Shown here one piece after another: positions 57,143-64,000 of a stretch of DNA of 64,000 nucleotides. The notes beneath the pieces are model-generated. The model did not search any database. It saw nothing but the letters and a program-made list of their open reading frames with translations, and had not been told where the DNA came from. Every line of letters starts with the position of its first letter. Position 1 is the first letter of the stretch. This DNA comes from Molanna angustata (taxonomy: Eukaryota > Arthropoda > Insecta > Trichoptera > Molannidae), in assembly GCA_963576475.1 (NCBI GenBank), contig OY754990.1, positions 17,466,153 through 17,530,152 of the forward strand, given 5' to 3'. Position numbers and translations under genes: made by a program.

Positions 57143-57250
57143 TTTATTGCTTAGGCATCGTCTATGTTCGTTAAGTCTACTTTCAATTGTTCTATCAGTT
57201 CGTCCTGTGTTTATACAGTTACAATCTCCATATTCATGTTCATAAACCCC
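57143..57250 (-). pseudogene. GIY-YIG endonuclease fragment of a divergent Penelope-like element
   Basis: Minus strand reads GVYEHEYGDCNCINTG and RTDRTIESRLNEHRRCLSN. This matches the PLE GIY-YIG pattern (GVYE...C..C..Y-G-T.R....R..EH) but is far from the other PLEs here; YVG is altered to INTG. Only ~36 codons remain. Confidence 0.65.
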
Positions 57251-57322
57251 ACTGCATAGAAATTTATTGTTTTTTTGTGGTATTTTTTAAGATATTTACC
57301 GATTGTGTTGTTTGTGTGTATA

Positions 57323-57393
57323 CCGCCGTGGCACAGTTGGTAAGCCGTTCGGTTTCTGTGCGGGCGTCCTGGGTTCGATTCCCAGCAGAGGAG
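57323..57393 (+). tRNA. tRNA-like sequence, probably SINE-derived
   Basis: A box TGGCACAGTTGG and a perfect B box GGTTCGATTCC with T stem CTGGG/CCCAG, but acceptor and anticodon stems pair poorly. Not called functional. Confidence 0.4.
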
Positions 57394-58060
57394 AAATTTA
57401 TTTAAATTCATTTATCACGCAAATATTGCTTTTTTTTTAACATAATTTCATTTATAAAAGATCCCACTAACCATATATGGTTATCAGTGGGTTTCTATAT
57501 CATACAATATATGTGCTAACTTAAACTAACCAACAATGACAAAAAAAATGAAATTGGTTTGACAATATAAAAATGTTTTGATAGATAGCTGGGCTGGAAA
57601 TACTGGTCAGTTGGAAGAAATTTCCATACGGCATTCTCTTAAAAAAAACTCGTACTTGCGCAGGATGCAAGGATGTGTTCATAATTATTTTTATTATTAT
57701 GATGATAGGATGGTTCTTTATTTTTTAATAGTGCTTTTGGTAAGGGCATATAACAATTTGTCTATATAAAGAATCTTTCACAAACCTCACTCATTGTAAA
57801 ATCAAGTTTTTAGTTTTCGTTCGATTGCTCAATAAATGTGTCCATAAATGTTTTTTTTTTATAATCACGACATAATTAAATCAACTATGTATTATTTTTT
57901 TCAGTATTCAATAAATAAAAACTTATAATTTTGTAAAACGATATAAACTGTAGGTACATATTAGCATATAAATATCAGTTGTTAATAGAAAACGTGCATA
58001 TTACAAATAAACTAATTAACTTCAACGATGCATATTGATAGATTTTCATTCCAAACTCGG
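57394..58060. other. 5' flank of gene E
   Basis: AT-rich; a short hairpin ATATATGGTTATCAGTGGG region at 57470-57490. No gene. Confidence 0.4.
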
Positions 58061-58070
58061 GTATATAAAT
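58061..58070 (+). promoter_or_regulatory. Candidate TATA box of gene E
   Basis: GTATATAAAT, 78-87 bases before the ATG, giving a plausible start near the CATTCTAGTTG block around 58095. Confidence 0.5.
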
Positions 58071-58147
58071 AAGATATTACAGCTTTTATATACCATTCTA
58101 GTTGTTTGTTACATTTTCTAATTAAATACAAAAACTAATCTTCCAAT

Positions 58148-58180
58148 ATGAAGTTGACGCTGAGCATTTTTTTCGTTCTT
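58148..58180 (+). CDS. Peptide gene E, orphan first exon
   Basis: MKLTLSIFFVL followed by GTAAGT: same length, phase and character as the other four first exons. No matching second exon is found between here and the window end, where the intron position is occupied by TIR elements, LINE pieces, Helitron H5 and PLE-4. Exon 2 may lie beyond the window or be lost. Confidence 0.6.
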
Positions 58181-58240
58181 GTAAGTATTTTTTTAAAGCA
58201 AATGATTAACTTATATAATGTAGAAGTATACATGTCTTAA

Positions 58241-60188
58241 GGGGGGGACTGCTGCCAACGTACCTATTTTTCAATTTGATATACCATCATTATTTCTTAT
58301 CAAATCGTTTTGAAAAAAATAATTTAGATAGTTTGGATATTCAAAAAGAAAAATGTATCTTTACTGAAAATGAAATAAAATAATCTCAATGTTTTTCACT
58401 CATACGCTAATTTATGGTTGCTAATTTTTTTTTGTTTTAAATATAATATTATTTGTGTAAAAACGCACTTCTGAATGTCAGATATTTGTAATAAGTATGA
58501 ATAAATATGGAATATTTACTTAACTTGATGCATGAATGAAATGTTACATATATAATATAAGGTTAAATCGTATTTTTCCAGATATTTCAACCCTCGTGAT
58601 CTCCTAACTAAAGTGAGCGACTGTGCAATGAAAACATGATTAGTATTTAGTATTAAGGCCGGACTCTGCATTCGGGCCTTGTGTTTTTTTTTATTTATCA
58701 TATTTTTTTACTAATATTCTCTGTCTGACCACATTGAACGGTAAATCGCATATTGAAAAATTGTCTTAAAAAGAAGATTTTACAATTAGATTTGTTTAAG
58801 GGGGGGGGGACTGCTGCCAACGAACCTATTTTTTCAATTTGAATTTGCGTCATTACTACAAAACGAATCATTAATTAAAACTATGAAAAAAAAATTATAT
58901 TTAATTTTACGTTCTACTTAAATTTTTCGCAAACGCGACTCCCATTCACCGGTATCGCTCTATGATGAGCATCGTCAGAATGGTGAACAATAATGATGAA
59001 GACCATCTATATATAGATTCACAAAGAGGATAACAACAATAGATATGGAAGGGGGCAATTCTAAGAAAAATTAAATACCCGAAAGACATTAAGGTAAATA
59101 TGCATGCAGGTATAATAAAAATAAAATTGAAGTGAAGGAATGAATATACAAATATTGTATTAAAAGGACAGCAATTATATTGAATAAAGGCCAACAGAAA
59201 AACCCGACATTATCTATTCTAATGGTAATAATAATGGAGAAGTATTAAAATCTATTTGTGCGTTAATCAAAGGAACGTTGCTGTTACATTTTACTCTATT
59301 TATCTCTAATATTTCAAGTTTGTCTAATTTTTTACCTTTTCTTAAACTATGTATAAGATTTATCCCAGTTTGTGAGTTAAACGAATGCTCACTCTCAAGT
59401 TAATGTGATGTCTCATAGAGCGATACCGGTGAATGGGAGTCGCGTTTGCGAAAAATTTAAGTAGAACGTAAAATTAAATATATATTTTTTTTTCATAGTT
59501 TTAATTAATTATGGAGTTCTACCACGAAGTGACAGTGCCTAATATTGAAAAAAAAAAAAAAAACGAATCATTTTGAAAAAAATAACCTAGTTAGTTTGGA
59601 TATTAATAAAGAGAAATATAACTTAACTTTTTGATTATGTTCTGTATATATTCTTGTAGGAAAATAATAAGCATACCCCGATTTTAGACATTTATCTTAA
59701 ATTTCTAAAAAAATATAAGGTCCCTATAGAGCAATATTTTTTTATAAATTAAAGGAAAACAAAATACCTGGAAAAATATGATATGACGTTGCATTAACGC
59801 ATCAGGTTAAGTAAATAAACAAAAAAAAACTTTTATTACGCAATGGCGCTGAATGGAAAATAAATATTTTTTAGGTTTATTTACTAAACCTGAAGCATTA
59901 ATGCAACGTCACATCATATTTTTCTAGATATTTTTGTCTTCTTTAATTTGAAAAAATATATCTTACTGTACGCCTTATAGTTTATTAAAAATATATGATA
60001 AACGTTGAAAATCGGGGTGTGCCATTATTTTTCTACAAAAATTTATACAGAACATTATGAAAAAATTAAGAAATATTTTTGTTTATTAATATCCAAACTA
60101 TCGAAATTATTTTTTTCAAAACTATTTGATAAGAAATAATGATGGTATATTAAATTGAAAAATAGGTATGTTGGCAGCAGTCCCCCCC
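58241..60188. mobile_element. TIR element (~1.95 kb) with nested insertions
   Basis: Left end GGGGGGGACTGCTGCCAACG and the reverse of the right end, GGGGGGGACTGCTGCCAACA, continue as ~140-bp inverted repeats. Flanking TAA on both sides may be a 3-bp duplication (Harbinger-like by family knowledge). A second copy of the left end begins at 58802. No transposase seen. Confidence 0.72.
58876..59505. mobile_element. Nested TIR element (~630 bp)
   Basis: Inverted repeats of ~97 bp, containing CGCAAACGCGACTCCCATTC/GAATGGGAGTCGCGTTTGCG. Inserted inside the larger TIR element; TTAA occurs at both edges. Confidence 0.75.
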
Positions 60189-60189
60189 T

Positions 60190-60448
60190 AAGCTAGCAAT
60201 AAAGAAGCTCAAAAACAATAAGACACCCGGGGTGGATAATATCGCATCTGAACTATTAAAGAATGGCAGTGAACACCTACATAGGTTACTTCATCAGCTA
60301 ATAACAAAAAAATGGCGTATAGAAGAAATCCCTGAAGAGTGGCAGCTGAGCATCATATGTCCAATACACAAAAAGGGAGAATAACTCAAATGTGAAAATT
60401 ACAGAGGCATTTCACTATTAGGCACTGCATGTAAAGTACAAACAATCA
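60190..60448 (+). pseudogene. LINE reverse transcriptase, 5' piece (split by Helitron H5)
   Basis: Frame reads KLKNNKTPGVDNIASELLKN, WRIEEIPEEWQLSIICPIHKK, one stop, CENYRGISLLGTACKVQTI, then the Helitron. Continues at 61458. RT fingers region of an insect LINE. Confidence 0.85.
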
Positions 60449-60644
60449 TCCAACTGTCGATTTGTTCATGAGAATGCAATTCACTGAATGAATCGACATT
60501 ATTAAGCCAAGATGCGTGTACGAAGGAAAATTTTGTATGGCGTAGTGGACATTTTGCATGCTAATAACGCCAACTAGAGGCCTCGCAGCATATATGTTCC
60601 CATACATGGATTTACTCAGAATTCGGAGTAGAACATTTTATGTG

Positions 60645-60720
<76 letters not shown>

Positions 60721-61457
60721 TTATAACTTTTGATCGCTCAATTTTTGATCCAAATTTTCAGAATACATAAATAGTTATAGGCCTACAAAACTTTTATACT
60801 CAGAATTGTGAGTTGTTGTTTCAGTCAGGGGTTATTAACTTTTGAAATTTTGGTTAATTTTTCCATATATCTCAGAAACCATAAAAGCTAGAACGCTGAA
60901 AATTGGTATAAACATAGACAAATACAAAATCTCAAATAATTTTTTTTAAAAAAGGTTTTCTCAAACATTTTTTATTAAGAAAAATGTTTTTTTTTATGAT
61001 AAATTTATGAGTTTAACTGCCTATATTTCCAAACTTTTAAAAATATCGAAAAAAGCCGAAACATCCCAACTAGATAATTTAATTTTCTATAAAAAATATT
61101 ATCATTGTATTTGTACATCTCAATTTTTTTTAACAATTTTTATAAAAATTAAATTTAGTGAAGACATTGCTTCATACAATTTGTATGGCAGTCGCCTATA
61201 CACAATATGTAAGAAGACTTAATAGTTTGATAGGATCTTAATATCCAAACATACATACATACCATCATGCTGTTTTCATATTCCGGGTAGGAAAAGAGGA
61301 CTGACCTCCATACTGTCCTATCTTGACATACCTACATACCAACATGTGTTAAAATTTTCAATAATTTGTATTTATGGGTTTATAGTTTGATTTTTATTCT
61401 TCAACTATACATACTATCGCTATCGACAGTTGGATCTCATGTGTTACATGCAACTAG
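60449..61457 (+). mobile_element. Helitron H5 (1009 bp)
   Basis: Starts TCCAACTGTCGAT and ends ACATGCAACTAG. Inserted between A and T of an ATA codon; its removal restores the RT frame. GT tract at 60652-60719. Confidence 0.92.
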
Positions 61458-61729
61458 TATTGAAAGAAAAGATAGAATACTATTCAGAAACTAACATAGG
61501 GGAATACCAAGCTGGATTCAGAAGAAACAGAGCAACTACTGATCAACTGTTCACAGTGAGACAGATACTGTCAAAATGCGGGGAGTTCGACGTTGACGTC
61601 TACCAGCTATTTATAGACTTTAAACAAGCATATGACAGTATAAGTCGGGAAAAGCACTACGAAATATTACATGCTTTTAAAATCCCAACGAAGCTTGTAA
61701 GATTAGTGAAAACAACAATTAGTACCTAG
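61458..61729 (+). pseudogene. LINE reverse transcriptase, continuation after Helitron H5
   Basis: LKEKIEYYSETNIGEYQAGF, RRNRATTDQLFTVRQIL, VYQLFIDFKQAYDSI (RT motif A) and PTKLVRLVKTTIST-stop. The catalytic YxDD block is missing through an internal loss after about 61785. Confidence 0.85.
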
Positions 61730-63988
<2,259 letters not shown>

Positions 63989-64000
63989 AAAAGAATCGTG

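Noticed and set aside
56996..57393. Two functional tRNA genes
   Set aside because: Good B boxes but poor stems, and SINE-like neighbours; kept only as low-confidence tRNA-like features.

Overview
The window looks like a repeat-rich piece of a lepidopteran nuclear genome. Pointers are the many GTAGGTACCTAC-type motifs, abundant non-LTR retrotransposon tails with the GRP(R/K)-x-x-W-x-D signature, tRNA-headed SINEs, spliced genes with GTAAGT donors, and AATAAA poly(A) signals. The order is inferred from repeat style, not proved. No housekeeping gene, rRNA, CRISPR array or prokaryotic-type operon is visible.

Host content is a cluster of one small-gene family, which I could not match to a family I know. 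Each gene has a 33-bp first coding exon (11 codons, start of a signal peptide, phase-0 GTAAGT donor) and a 198-bp second exon. The second exon encodes the rest of the signal peptide and a ~50-residue peptide with eight cysteines in an invariant pattern, C-x2-C-x5-C-x8-C-x9-C-x5-C-x7-C-x6-C-end. Four complete genes (A minus, B plus, C plus, D minus) and one orphan first exon (E plus) are present. A and B are divergent arms of one inverted duplication (about 0.84-25.9 kb). C and D are convergent arms of another (centre about 49.7 kb), each followed by an oppositely oriented copy of a 31-bp satellite.

Most of the rest is mobile DNA. (1) Penelope-like elements (PLEs): an intact 794-aa RT plus GIY-YIG ORF at 34.2-36.6 kb with ~205-bp inverted terminal repeats, two short derivatives that keep only the endonuclease end (37.0-37.9 and 62.4-63.6 kb), and fragments. 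All terminal ones abut long (TA)n tracts. (2) A ~1-kb non-autonomous Helitron family (5' TC, 3' CTAG, insertion between A and T) with several exact empty sites, a head-to-tail dimer at 39.5-41.6 kb, and one copy swollen to 12.25 kb because its interior holds seven tandem copies of a ~1.55-kb unit. That copy sits in the intron of gene A, which is 15.2 kb against 0.9 kb in sister gene B. (3) hAT elements with 8-bp target duplications, TIR/foldback MITEs, SINEs, and many LINE 3' fragments, including an R1-like piece with RT motifs and a CCHC finger.

Region by region: 0-0.8 kb PLE end and TA tract; 0.8-25.9 kb A/B locus; 26-33.6 kb hAT, TIR and LINE fragments; 33.6-42.3 kb PLE/Helitron nest; 43.2-54.2 kb C/D locus with a perfect 23 x 39-bp minisatellite in intron C; 54.2-62 kb LINE, SINE and TIR elements and exon 1 of gene E; 62.1-64 kb another short PLE between TA tracts.
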